DNA from: Flavobacterium sp. 1355 | GTDB taxonomy: Bacteria > Bacteroidota > Bacteroidia > Flavobacteriales > Flavobacteriaceae | Assembly: GCF_017833415.1 (NCBI RefSeq) | Contig: NZ_JAFICC010000013.1 | Coordinates: 1 to 64,000 of the forward strand | Direction: 5' to 3' | DNA: 64,000 nt | Part shown: in pieces, positions 52,174 through 60,647 of the stretch | Layout: each line of letters begins with the position of its first letter | Position numbering within the stretch: position 1 is the stretch's first letter | Made by a program: the position numbers and the translations under genes | Notes under the pieces: model-generated | Databases searched by the model: none | What the model was told of the DNA's origin: nothing | Seen by the model: the letters and a program-made list of their open reading frames with translations, nothing else

Positions 52174-53172
52174 ATGAAATCCTATTCAATCCAAGAAATT
52201 AATGAAGTTATCAATGGTGAAATTTACGGCAGTACTTCTCAGTGTATAACAGCTACGGAACAATTAGAAAAAGCAACAACTTCTGAAATTTCTTTTATAG
52301 GAAATAAAAAATACGAAAAATTGTGGGAAGCTTCAAAAGCCTCAGTAGCAGTTGTTAATGAAGACATTTCTATTGAACCGGGTGATAATCGTGCTTTTAT
52401 CAAAGTAAAAAATGCCGATCTGGCAATGTCTCAAATTTTAGCACTTTTTGCCCCTCCTACCCCTCTGTTTCATAATGAAATTCACAGAACAGCTGTTATA
52501 GACGAAACAGCCATTATTGGTGAAGGAAGCAGAATTGGTGCCGGCTGTTACATTGGTCCAAATGTACAAATAGCTTCAAATGTTACTATCTATCCAAATG
52601 TTACTATTTTAGACGAATGTACTATTGGTAAAAATACCATAATCTGGTCTGGTGCTGTAGTTCGTGAGCGTTGTCATATTGGTAGTGATTGTATCATTCA
52701 TCCTAATGCAACAATTGGAGCCGATGGTTTTGGTTTCCGCCCTTGTAAAGAAAAAGGTTTGGTGAAAATTCCACAAATAGGAAATGTAGTGATTGGCAAC
52801 GGAGTTGAAATTGGAGCTAATACTTGTGTGGACAGAGGTAAATTTAGTTCTACCATATTGGGAGACGGTTGTAAAATTGATAATTTAGTACAGATTGGAC
52901 ATAATAGTAAATTAGGTAAATTTTGTATTATGGCCGGAAACAGCGGTTTGGCTGGTTCTGTAACTTTAGGAAATGGAGTTATAATTGGCGGAAGCGCATC
53001 GATAAAAGACCATACTACAATTGGAGACGGCGCTGTTGTCGGAGCCGGATCTGGAGTTGTCGGTGACATTCCTGCAGGAAAAACAATGTTGGGATATCCT
53101 GCGGTAGAAGCACGTGATGCTCTAAAACAGTGGGCAATATTAAAAAGGCTCGTTGGTGATTCAAAAAAATAA
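52174..53172 (+). CDS. lpxD: UDP-3-O-acyl-glucosamine N-acyltransferase
   Basis: Third acyl-transfer step of lipid A synthesis: adds an (R)-3-hydroxyacyl chain from acyl-carrier protein to UDP-3-O-acyl-glucosamine. N-terminal uridine-binding domain (about 1-100, ATTSEISFIGNKKYEKLW), then a left-handed beta helix of hexapeptide repeats (IGEGSRIGAGCYIGPN, ITIYPNVTI-like). Catalytic His243 is in VQIGHNSKLG, and GADGFGF is the conserved loop. Length 332 is normal. It is a solitary gene: lpxC, lpxA and fabZ are not adjacent, which is common in this phylum but worth noting since a fabZ/lpxA cluster with another lpxD copy may exist. Confidence 0.94.
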   Translation: MKSYSIQEINEVINGEIYGSTSQCITATEQLEKATTSEISFIGNKKYEKLWEASKASVAVVNEDISIEPGDNRAFIKVKNADLAMSQILALFAPPTPLFHNEIHRTAVIDETAIIGEGSRIGAGCYIGPNVQIASNVTIYPNVTILDECTIGKNTIIWSGAVVRERCHIGSDCIIHPNATIGADGFGFRPCKEKGLVKIPQIGNVVIGNGVEIGANTCVDRGKFSSTILGDGCKIDNLVQIGHNSKLGKFCIMAGNSGLAGSVTLGNGVIIGGSASIKDHTTIGDGAVVGAGSGVVGDIPAGKTMLGYPAVEARDALKQWAILKRLVGDSKK

Positions 53173-53193
53173 TTTAATTTTTAAGATATATTC

Positions 53194-53222
53194 AAAACAG
53201 AAGTTCGCTTCTGTTTTTTTTT
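53194..53222 (+). terminator. Terminator after lpxD
   Basis: AAAACAGAAG pairs with CTTCTGTTTT across 4 nt (TTCG), followed by a T-run. The TTCG tetraloop makes it especially stable. Confidence 0.92.
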
Positions 53223-53326
53223 GCTTTTTAAACAAATTTTTAATTTCAAACAATTCAGTTTATCACGTTTATTTCAATTGATTTTGTAAATTAGCACACA
53301 GTATTTTGTAAAAACATCAATTTCTT

Positions 53327-54955
53327 ATGGATTTAAACTTCAATAAAAACGAAGATCACAATAAACTATTACTTTCTGAATTAAAACAAAGATTTGCCAA
53401 AATTAAATTAGGCGGAGGCGAAAAACGTATTGCCAAACTCCACGCCGAAGGCAAAATGACAGCCCGCGAACGTATTGATTATTTATTGGATGAAAATTCA
53501 AAAAGTATAGAAATTGGAGGATTCGTGGGAGACGGAATGTACGCAGAGCACGGCGGCTGTCCTTCCGGTGGTGTTGTCGTTAAAATCGGATACATCAAAG
53601 GGAAACAATGTATTGTTGTTGCCAATGATGCTACTGTAAAAGCCGGAGCATGGTTTCCGATTACGGGAAAGAAAAATTTACGCGCACAGGAAATTGCCAT
53701 GGAAAACAGATTGCCTATTATATATCTGGTAGACAGTGCTGGTGTTTATTTACCGCTTCAGGATGAAATTTTTCCTGACAAAGAACATTTTGGGCGCATT
53801 TTTAGAAACAACGCTCAAATGAGCAGCATGGGTATTACTCAAATTGCTGCCGTAATGGGCAGTTGTGTTGCCGGTGGTGCATACCTTCCAATTATGAGCG
53901 ATGAAGCTTTGATTGTGGATAAAACCGGAAGTATTTTTCTCGCAGGAAGTTATCTGGTAAAAGCTGCTATTGGCGAAACTATAGACAATGAAACGCTGGG
54001 AGGTGCAACAACGCATTGCGAAATTTCGGGAGTAACAGATTATAAAGCAAAGGATGATGCAGATGCTTTAGACAAAATAAAAAATATCGTTGATAAAATT
54101 GGGGATTTTGATAAGGCGGGATACAGCAGAATTAAAGCTGAAAAACCGGCTCTTGATCCAAAAGATATTTATGGAATACTGCCAAAAGCAAGAAACGAAC
54201 AATACGATATGATGGAAATCATTAATCGTTTGGTTGATAATTCGGAGTTTGAAGCTTACAAAGATGGTTATGGACAATCATTAATTACCGGTTATGCCAG
54301 AATAGATGGCTGGGCGGTGGGTATTGTAGCCAATCAGAGAAAAGTAGTAAAGACCAAAAAAGGAGAAATGCAATTTGGAGGTGTTATTTATTCTGACAGT
54401 GCTGATAAGGCCACCCGATTTATTGCCAATTGCAACCAAAAGAAAATTCCATTAGTTTTTTTGCAGGATGTTACCGGATTTATGGTCGGTTCAAAATCAG
54501 AACATGGCGGAATCATAAAAGATGGTGCTAAAATGGTAAATGCTGTAAGCAATTCTGTAGTGCCAAAATTTACTGTAATCGTAGGGAATTCTTATGGCGC
54601 AGGAAATTACGCAATGTGCGGAAAAGCTTATGACCCAAGATTGATTTTTGCCTGGCCAAGTGCAGAATTGGCTGTCATGGGAGGAACTCAGGCAGCAAAA
54701 GTATTGGCGCAAATTGAAGCTTCTTCGCTTAAAGCAAAAGGAGAAATTGTAGATGAAGCCAAAGAAACCGAATTATTTAATAAAATTAAGGCACGTTACG
54801 ACGAACAGACATCTCCGTATTATGCTGCTTCAAGATTATGGACAGATGCAATTATTGATCCTCTGGAAACGCGTACCTGGATTTCAATGGGAATAGAAGC
54901 TGCCAATCATGCTCCGATACAAAAGCCTTTTAATTTAGGAGTAATTCAGGTCTAG
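53327..54955 (+). CDS. Acyl-CoA carboxylase carboxyltransferase (beta) subunit
   Basis: A 542-residue carboxyltransferase that moves CO2 from carboxybiotin to an acyl-CoA. Two crotonase-like halves are visible: GGGEKRIAKLHAEGKMTARE start, GGVVVKIGYIKGKQ, the acyl-CoA-binding IAAVMGSCVAGGAYLPIMSD, and the biotin-side IVGNSYGAGNYAMCGKAY and WPSAELAVMGG. PDKEHFGRIFRNNAQMSSMG is closest to methylcrotonyl-CoA carboxylase beta chains, pointing to leucine degradation rather than propionyl-CoA, but that is by remembered motifs. The biotin carboxylase/BCCP alpha subunit is not adjacent. Surrounded by its own short promoters, it stands alone. Confidence 0.88.
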   Translation: MDLNFNKNEDHNKLLLSELKQRFAKIKLGGGEKRIAKLHAEGKMTARERIDYLLDENSKSIEIGGFVGDGMYAEHGGCPSGGVVVKIGYIKGKQCIVVANDATVKAGAWFPITGKKNLRAQEIAMENRLPIIYLVDSAGVYLPLQDEIFPDKEHFGRIFRNNAQMSSMGITQIAAVMGSCVAGGAYLPIMSDEALIVDKTGSIFLAGSYLVKAAIGETIDNETLGGATTHCEISGVTDYKAKDDADALDKIKNIVDKIGDFDKAGYSRIKAEKPALDPKDIYGILPKARNEQYDMMEIINRLVDNSEFEAYKDGYGQSLITGYARIDGWAVGIVANQRKVVKTKKGEMQFGGVIYSDSADKATRFIANCNQKKIPLVFLQDVTGFMVGSKSEHGGIIKDGAKMVNAVSNSVVPKFTVIVGNSYGAGNYAMCGKAYDPRLIFAWPSAELAVMGGTQAAKVLAQIEASSLKAKGEIVDEAKETELFNKIKARYDEQTSPYYAASRLWTDAIIDPLETRTWISMGIEAANHAPIQKPFNLGVIQV

Positions 54956-55076
54956 GTTTATTGAATTCTTAAAACTCCGTAAAACAAAAATTAAAAAACT
55001 TATTTTCAAGCACTTATAAATGACAATTGATTAAAAATTCGTAACTTAGTATGTAATTTTTAATCACGGGAATATC

Positions 55077-55499
55077 ATGGAAAATGTAAAAAGTTTAAAT
55101 AAATGGGCAAATGCGCACACTTATTTACCAGTAGATCTGATACGTGTTGTATTAGGCGTTTTTTTATTTATGAAAGGTGTTTATTTTGTTACGAATGCTC
55201 AATATCTGCATGATTTAATTTCACCTATTGATCAATTTGGAGGCGGAATGTTTTTATTACATTACATCGCTCCGGCCCACATGATTGGAGGGATTATGAT
55301 TTTTTTCGGATTACTTACCCGCTGGGCTATCGCAGCACAATTGCCAATATTATTTGGAGCTGTTCTTGTAAACTCACTGGGACATATGCGTTCTGAAAGC
55401 TTAATCCTAGCAATTGTGGTATTATTAGTTTGTATTTTCTTTTTATTTTATGGAGGAGGCAAACATTCAGCTGATTATTATTTCAAAATGCAGCAATAA
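55077..55499 (+). CDS. DoxX-family membrane protein
   Basis: A 140-residue inner-membrane protein with four hydrophobic helices (LIRVVLGVFLFMKGVYFV, LLHYIAPAHMIGGIMIFFGL, AIAAQLPILFGAVLV, LILAIVVLLVCIFFLFY). It belongs to the DoxX/DoxD-like family. Family members have been linked to quinone or thiol redox in membranes, but no reaction is certain. Gene starts 121 bp after the carboxyltransferase and is followed by a 17-bp hairpin. Confidence 0.82.
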   Translation: MENVKSLNKWANAHTYLPVDLIRVVLGVFLFMKGVYFVTNAQYLHDLISPIDQFGGGMFLLHYIAPAHMIGGIMIFFGLLTRWAIAAQLPILFGAVLVNSLGHMRSESLILAIVVLLVCIFFLFYGGGKHSADYYFKMQQ

Positions 55500-55500
55500 C

Positions 55501-55548
55501 ATTGTTTTATCCTCAATAGTTTTTTGATACAATTGAGGATAAAACAAT
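55501..55548. repeat. 17-bp perfect inverted repeat after doxX-like gene
   Basis: ATTGTTTTATCCTCAAT (55501-55517) is perfectly complementary to 55532-55548 across a 14-nt loop. It begins 2 nt after the DoxX stop, has no T-run, and could work as a terminator or stabilising 3' hairpin. Confidence 0.75.
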
Positions 55549-55620
55549 AACATCTTTTCATAGCGTTAATTAATTCTATAAAATTTCTTTAATTGTGTTT
55601 TATGAGTTAAATTCGCCACC

Positions 55621-55968
55621 ATGAACTGGATTCGTAAAACCGTTATTTTTATTTCACTTTTGATTATAGCTTTCTTCGCTGCTCAGGCGAACGAAATTTC
55701 TATTGAAAAAACCGAAAATACAAAAACGAATACGACCTTATCTGTTGATATACCCGATTCATTATCTTTTATACAACCTCAGGCTGGCTATCATTTTGTT
55801 GGAAATATCAAAACAAGTTATCCCAATTTAGCCAAATGGTTTGACTCTATACTGATAATAATTCCTGGTCACCAGGCTGTAAGATCAGTCTCGAACTTCA
55901 ACAACCAACATTTAGGTCACAGTACAAGAATAGCATTACTGCTCTATCCCTTCCATTATTTCTGGTAA
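55621..55968 (+). CDS. Small exported protein of unknown function
   Basis: A 115-residue protein with a signal peptide (MNWIRKTVIFISLLIIAFFAAQA). The mature part is short and ends in a striking His/aromatic region (NNQHLGHSTRIALLLYPFHY). The hydrophobic segment WFDSILIIIPG is too short for a membrane helix. No family is recognised. It stands between the DoxX gene and another unknown gene. The His-rich end might bind metal or haem, which would fit the nearby hemN and cco genes, but this is inference from position only. Confidence 0.6.
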   Translation: MNWIRKTVIFISLLIIAFFAAQANEISIEKTENTKTNTTLSVDIPDSLSFIQPQAGYHFVGNIKTSYPNLAKWFDSILIIIPGHQAVRSVSNFNNQHLGHSTRIALLLYPFHYFW

Positions 55969-56080
55969 TTAATTTTTTGAATTTTAGCCCGAAGAAATAC
56001 TTCTTCTCAAACAATTAAGCCGTTTTCAATATGAAAACCGCTTGCTATTGCTATTTCATACAAATTAATTTTAAGATAAA

Positions 56081-56557
56081 ATGGATACAAGTGTAACTAT
56101 AATTGGTATTGTGATTGCTATCATAGTAGCCATCCCGGTATATTTTTCTGCAAGAACAAATGCAGCTAACAAATCAAGAATTCTAAACATTAAAAAAAGA
56201 TTCAACCCATCAAATCCTGAAAGTTTTGATTTAACCGAATCTCAAAGCAATAAAACACTGACAATCGATCGGAAAAATAAAAAATTTATTCTGATGAATT
56301 TTAATCCAAATCAACAGGAAGCCATTTTTGTAGATTTAGGTACCGTAACATCCTGTAAGTTAATCCCAACAACAGAATCACATTCTGCTACTATCGTAAA
56401 GATTGATTTCGAATTTCAGGAAAAAAATACATCAAAAAAAATCACCATTCCTTTTTATGATTTTGATGATGACCGCATCAAACAAATAAGTGTCTATCAA
56501 GATCATATGTTTGCAAAAAAATGGCTTAAAATCATTCAGGATTCTATTTCACGTTAG
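56081..56557 (+). CDS. Unknown protein with N-terminal membrane segment
   Basis: A 158-residue protein with one N-terminal hydrophobic helix (VTIIGIVIAIIVAIPVYFSA) and a soluble remainder that looks beta-rich with a pleckstrin-like alternation (KTLTIDRKNKKFILMNF, IVKIDFEFQEKNTSKKI). No known family. It is probably anchored in the inner membrane. It has its own terminator at 56571 and lies upstream of hemN but is separated from it by that terminator. Confidence 0.65.
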   Translation: MDTSVTIIGIVIAIIVAIPVYFSARTNAANKSRILNIKKRFNPSNPESFDLTESQSNKTLTIDRKNKKFILMNFNPNQQEAIFVDLGTVTSCKLIPTTESHSATIVKIDFEFQEKNTSKKITIPFYDFDDDRIKQISVYQDHMFAKKWLKIIQDSISR

Positions 56558-56570
56558 TTATTAATTCACG

Positions 56571-56602
56571 AAAAGAGGCTCAAATTGAGCCTCTTTTTTT
56601 TT
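56571..56602 (+). terminator. Terminator before hemN
   Basis: AAAAGAGGCTCAA / TTGAGCCTCTTTT hairpin with a 1-nt to 3-nt loop, followed by T-run. Confidence 0.9.
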
Positions 56603-56647
56603 GCTGCATACATGATATTTGTCATTTTATCCTTGCAAAGCATATTT

Positions 56648-56655
56648 TAATTTTG
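56648..56655 (+). promoter_or_regulatory. -7 element that decides the hemN start
   Basis: TAATTTTG matches TAnnTTTG. Transcription would begin near 56661, so the TTG (56653) and ATG (56656) inside or beside this box cannot be used. The ATG at 56677 is the likely start. Confidence 0.6.
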
Positions 56656-56676
56656 ATGAAAACTAAATCCGTCTTT

Positions 56677-58041
56677 ATGAAAATTTCGCTGACTCAGAAA
56701 TATAATGTCCCTGGCCCAAGATACACGAGTTACCCAACAGTACCCTATTGGAACGAAGCCACTTTTACAACAGAGAAATGGGAATCTTCTTTTCAGAAAG
56801 CGTTTTCAGAAAGCAATTCTCAAAACGGAATCAGTTTATATATTCATCTGCCCTTTTGTGAAAGTATGTGTACTTTTTGCGGCTGTAACAAGCGTATTAC
56901 AAAAAATCATTCTGTAGAAGAAACCTATATAAAAGCACTTCTAAAAGAATGGAGCCTTTATTGCAGATTGCTGCCAGAAAAACCAAGTATTAAAGAGATT
57001 CATCTGGGTGGCGGAACACCTACTTTTTTCTCGATAAATAATCTGGAGCATCTTATAAATGGAATTTTTAATTATGCCAATAAAGCATCTGATTATGAGT
57101 TTAGTTTTGAAGGACATCCAAACAATACAACTTACGAGCAGCTAAAAAAATTATATGACTTAGGTTTTCGCCGAGTGAGTTTTGGCGTGCAGGATTATTC
57201 AGAAAAAGTGCAGAAAGCCATCCATCGAATTCAGCCTTTTCATAATGTTGCAAAAGTAACTTTTTGGGCAAAAGAAATTGGCTACACTTCTATAGGACAT
57301 GATATTATCTTTGGGCTTCCTTATCAAACAATTGAAGATGTTGTAGATACTATAGAAAAAACAAATTCTCTAAAACCAGACAGGCTGGCATTTTACAGTT
57401 ATGCACACGTGCCCTGGATAAAAGGCAATGGACAGCGCGGTTTTAATGAAGAAAACCTTCCAAAAGATGCCGAAAAAAGAAAGCTGTACGAAATAGGAAA
57501 ACAATTACTCTCTCAAAATGATTATCACGAAATCGGGATGGATCATTTTGCGTTATCTTCTGACAGTTTGTATAAGTCGGCTCACAATAAAAAAATGCAC
57601 AGGAATTTCATGGGCTATAGTTCATCAAAAACCCAGCTTATGATTGGTTTAGGCGTTTCGTCAATCAGTGACAGCTGGTATAGTTTTGCTCAAAACACAA
57701 AAAACCTCGAAGATTATTATCAATTATTAGAATGGGATAAACTTCCTGTTGTAAAAGGTCATATTTTGACTGAAGAAGATCTTATTATTAGAAAACACAT
57801 TCTTAATTTAACATGTCAGCTCGAAACTTCCTGGAATGACAGTGCTCTTTATTTTAAAGAAATTGAAGACGTTTTAGAAAATTTACAGGAAATAGAAAAA
57901 GACGGTTTAATTGTTATAGAAAAAGATAAATTGAAAATTACAGAAGCTGGAAGACCTTTTGTCCGTAATATTTGTATGGCTTTTGATTTACATCTAAAAA
58001 GAAAGTCACCTCAAACAAATTTATTTTCGATGACTGTATAG
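56677..58041 (+). CDS. hemN: Oxygen-independent coproporphyrinogen III oxidase
   Basis: Radical-SAM enzyme that oxidatively decarboxylates coproporphyrinogen III to protoporphyrinogen IX without oxygen. The iron-sulfur motif CESMCTFCGC (Cys-x3-Cys-x2-Cys, plus the extra Cys characteristic of HemN) is in the first ~70 residues. The family start KYNVPGPRYTSYPTVPYW, HLGGGTPTFF and FGVQDYSEKVQKAIHRIQ are present. About 454 residues from this start. Its neighbours on the other strand are the cbb3 oxidase genes, consistent with haem supply under low oxygen. Its stop and the convergent gene's stop are only 5 bp apart. Confidence 0.95.
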   Translation: MKISLTQKYNVPGPRYTSYPTVPYWNEATFTTEKWESSFQKAFSESNSQNGISLYIHLPFCESMCTFCGCNKRITKNHSVEETYIKALLKEWSLYCRLLPEKPSIKEIHLGGGTPTFFSINNLEHLINGIFNYANKASDYEFSFEGHPNNTTYEQLKKLYDLGFRRVSFGVQDYSEKVQKAIHRIQPFHNVAKVTFWAKEIGYTSIGHDIIFGLPYQTIEDVVDTIEKTNSLKPDRLAFYSYAHVPWIKGNGQRGFNEENLPKDAEKRKLYEIGKQLLSQNDYHEIGMDHFALSSDSLYKSAHNKKMHRNFMGYSSSKTQLMIGLGVSSISDSWYSFAQNTKNLEDYYQLLEWDKLPVVKGHILTEEDLIIRKHILNLTCQLETSWNDSALYFKEIEDVLENLQEIEKDGLIVIEKDKLKITEAGRPFVRNICMAFDLHLKRKSPQTNLFSMTV

Positions 58042-58046
58042 TTTTG

Positions 58047-58748
58047 TTAATGACAGTTTGGTGCTGCCTGAACAAATAAACTCATATTTGAAGGTGAAAT
58101 ATATGGAATTCCCAAACCTAAGCCTCTAAGTATAAATAAAACCCCAATAATTACTGCGGCATAAGGAATTATTTTTTGGACCTTATTTCTAAAAGGCAGT
58201 TTAATTACTGAATTTATGTATACTACAACTGTCATTAAAGGCACAGTTCCCAATCCGAACAAAAGCATATATAATGTTCCAAAACCTGCACTTTGCATTG
58301 CAATTGCTCCAAATAAGGCCGTATAAACCATTCCGCAAGGCAAAAATCCGTTTAATAAACCAATTGTAAAAATAGATTGGTAACTTTTATTTTTAAACTG
58401 ATTTCCAAGACTTGATTTAACTTTAGAAATAATTTTGTAAACCGGTTTTGAGAAATTATACCTTGCAAATGTTTTTTCGGGAACCAAAGCAACAAATATC
58501 ATCAGAATGCCAATAAATATTGATATATTTTGTTGTATTCCCGCAATAAGCAAACCTCTTCCTAATAAACCAAAAATTAAACCAATTGATGCGTAAGCAC
58601 TTAATCTGCCTAATTGATACGTTATAATTTGTGTTGCTTTTTTAGCTTCATTTTTATGATCAACCGGGAGCATCATAGCAATCGGGCCACACATTCCGAT
58701 GCAGTGCAGACTACTAATGATCCCCAATATAAAAGCCGAGTATAACAT
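58047..58748 (-). CDS. Sulfite exporter TauE/SafE-like (DsbD-type) membrane protein of the cco cluster
   Basis: A 233-residue inner-membrane protein with about six helices. The N-terminal LHCIGMCGPIAM carries a Cys pair like those in DsbD-type transmembrane domains. A second conserved half begins around LLNGFLPCGMVYTALFGA. Annotated in relatives as TauE/SafE or DsbD_2 and routinely found at the end of cco clusters, where it is thought to help copper or thiol handling for oxidase assembly. It is the last gene of the cco operon here, 6 nt behind fixH and 5 bp from the convergent hemN. Function in this organism not shown by sequence. Confidence 0.82.
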   Translation of the reverse strand: MLYSAFILGIISSLHCIGMCGPIAMMLPVDHKNEAKKATQIITYQLGRLSAYASIGLIFGLLGRGLLIAGIQQNISIFIGILMIFVALVPEKTFARYNFSKPVYKIISKVKSSLGNQFKNKSYQSIFTIGLLNGFLPCGMVYTALFGAIAMQSAGFGTLYMLLFGLGTVPLMTVVVYINSVIKLPFRNKVQKIIPYAAVIIGVLFILRGLGLGIPYISPSNMSLFVQAAPNCH

Positions 58749-58754
58749 TTTTAA

Positions 58755-59207
58755 TTAGTTTACATAGATTACTTGTTTCGTCAGGTATTTTTTACCGTTG
58801 TACTGCCATTCCATATTTACATCCCAGCGTCCTTTTACTAATTTATTTTCCGGAATAACCAGAGATGAATTTGTCAAAGCTATTGCAGTATTAAAATCAA
58901 ACTTTTTGTTTGATGGACGATAAAGAAGGATATTCCCTTTTATTTTATCATTCTCAAAACCTGCGGGAAAAACTACCTTTACTCCCTGATTATCGATATA
59001 AGTTATTGAAGGTCTTTGCTGCAGATCATGTGCATTTTGAATACGTGCCATTTCTTCCTGAAAATGCGTGTCGTGTTTGTAATATTCTTCCACAACCAAA
59101 TCGTTGTCGTATTTGCTATTCGACTGCACTTCAAAAACAAAATATAAAATAAAGCTCATAAACAGTGCAAAAGCAATAACAATTCCTGTTCCCCAATTGA
59201 TTTTCAT
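58755..59207 (-). CDS. FixH-family protein
   Basis: A 150-residue protein with one N-terminal membrane helix (IVIAFALFMSFILYFVFEV) and a periplasmic beta domain (FPAGFENDKIKGNILLYRPS and WDVNMEWQYNGKKY) typical of FixH/CcoH proteins, which support cbb3 oxidase maturation. It lies between ccoG and the DsbD-like gene with gaps of 12 and 6 nt, so it belongs to the cco operon. EEYYKHDTHFQEEM is a characteristic FixH stretch. Confidence 0.88.
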   Translation of the reverse strand: MKINWGTGIVIAFALFMSFILYFVFEVQSNSKYDNDLVVEEYYKHDTHFQEEMARIQNAHDLQQRPSITYIDNQGVKVVFPAGFENDKIKGNILLYRPSNKKFDFNTAIALTNSSLVIPENKLVKGRWDVNMEWQYNGKKYLTKQVIYVN

Positions 59208-59219
59208 AATATTTCTTTT

Positions 59220-60638
59220 TTAATTAAAACTTCGTGGCCCTAAAAAGTTTGTTGTTGTGGTTTCTAATAATTGTTTGCCGTTATAAACACCAATTTTTAC
59301 TTTGGTTTTGTCGCTTTCCAGCAAAGCCTGTTCTATTTCGATAAATAATGTTCCCTGAGAAATTCCTTCTTTAGCAACTTTAAAATGCGTTTTACCGACA
59401 TTTTTTATTTCACCTTTCTGATCAATTAATTCAAAATGTATATCCTGATAATCTTTCATTGTCTTATTGACAATTTTATACGTGTAAACATTACTGATTT
59501 TATCTCCTTTATGCTGAAAAAGCTGTCCCGGCAGGCGAAGAACGATAGCCTGTACATCAGTTCTTAAAAATAACATTCCAACAAATACACTCAATAAAAT
59601 AAATAATACAGCGGAGTAACCTTTCATTCTTGCAGTAAATTTAAAAGGCGCTTTTTTCTCGATCTCATCTTCAGAAGCATATCGGATGAGGCCTTTTGGC
59701 AAGCCGACAGAATCCATTATATGATCACATTCATCAATACAAGCAGTACAGTTTGTACATTCTAATTGGGTTCCGTTTCTAATGTCAATTCCCATTGGGC
59801 AGACGTGAACACATTGATGACAATCTATACAATCCCCTTTTCCGGTTAAACTTCTGTCTTCTTTTTTATTGAATTTTGCGCGTCCGGCTTCTTTTTCACC
59901 ACGAACAAAATCGTAGGCAACATTTATAGATTTATTATCTAAAAGAACACCCTGCAAGCGGCCATAAGGGCAGGCTATAATACAAACCTGTTCGCGAAAC
60001 CATACAAAAACAAAGTAAAAAACTCCTGTGAAGATTAGTAATGAAATAAAATTACTTGCTTGAGAAATTGGCCCTTCCTCAACCATTAAAAATAATTTAT
60101 CACTTCCTACTAAATATGCTAAAAAGACGTTAGCAATACCAAACGAAATCAGAAAAAATATAGTCCATTTCAGGAGCCTTTTTCTTATTTTCTCTCCGTT
60201 CCATTCTTGTTTGGACAAACGCAGCTGAGAACCGCGGTCACCGTCGATCAAATATTCGATTCGGCGAAAAACCATTTCCAGAAATATCGTCTGCGGACAA
60301 ATCCATCCACAAAAAATCCTTCCAAAAACTACTGTAAACAAAATAATAAAGACAACTCCTACCAACATTGATATCACAAAAAGATAAAAATCCTGTGGCC
60401 AGAAAGGAAATCCAAAAATATTAAAACGACGTTCTATAATATTGAACATCATGAATTGATTTCCATTTATTTTTATAAATGGATTTGCAACTAAAATAAT
60501 CAGTAAGACATAGCTGACTATCTTTCTGTAATTATAAAATTTACCAGACGGTTTTTTAGGAAAAATAAATTTTCTTTTACCGCCTTCATCAATTGTTCCA
60601 ATGGTATCTCTAAATGCTTCGTCTGGTAAATTTGACAT
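59220..60638 (-). CDS. ccoG: Cytochrome c oxidase accessory protein CcoG
   Basis: Membrane-bound polyferredoxin of 472 residues, implicated in copper reduction for cbb3 oxidase assembly. Membrane helices lie at about 37-55, 85-105, 155-180, 190-215 and 340-360. CGWICPQTIFLE and CIIACPYGRLQ are the NapH/CcoG-type Cys motifs. Two 4Fe-4S ferredoxin motifs follow, CIDCHQCVHVCPMGID and CTNCTACIDECDH. The C-terminal ~110 residues form a periplasmic immunoglobulin-like domain (VYTYKIVNKTMKDYQDIHFEL), as in FixG. It lies 9 nt behind ccoP and 12 nt before fixH. Confidence 0.94.
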   Translation of the reverse strand: MSNLPDEAFRDTIGTIDEGGKRKFIFPKKPSGKFYNYRKIVSYVLLIILVANPFIKINGNQFMMFNIIERRFNIFGFPFWPQDFYLFVISMLVGVVFIILFTVVFGRIFCGWICPQTIFLEMVFRRIEYLIDGDRGSQLRLSKQEWNGEKIRKRLLKWTIFFLISFGIANVFLAYLVGSDKLFLMVEEGPISQASNFISLLIFTGVFYFVFVWFREQVCIIACPYGRLQGVLLDNKSINVAYDFVRGEKEAGRAKFNKKEDRSLTGKGDCIDCHQCVHVCPMGIDIRNGTQLECTNCTACIDECDHIMDSVGLPKGLIRYASEDEIEKKAPFKFTARMKGYSAVLFILLSVFVGMLFLRTDVQAIVLRLPGQLFQHKGDKISNVYTYKIVNKTMKDYQDIHFELIDQKGEIKNVGKTHFKVAKEGISQGTLFIEIEQALLESDKTKVKIGVYNGKQLLETTTTNFLGPRSFN

Positions 60639-60647
60639 GATATGGTA

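Noticed and set aside
56653..56676. hemN start at TTG 56653 or ATG 56656
   Set aside because: Both overlap or adjoin the -7 promoter box, so they precede the expected transcript start. ATG 56677 fits the family N-terminus.
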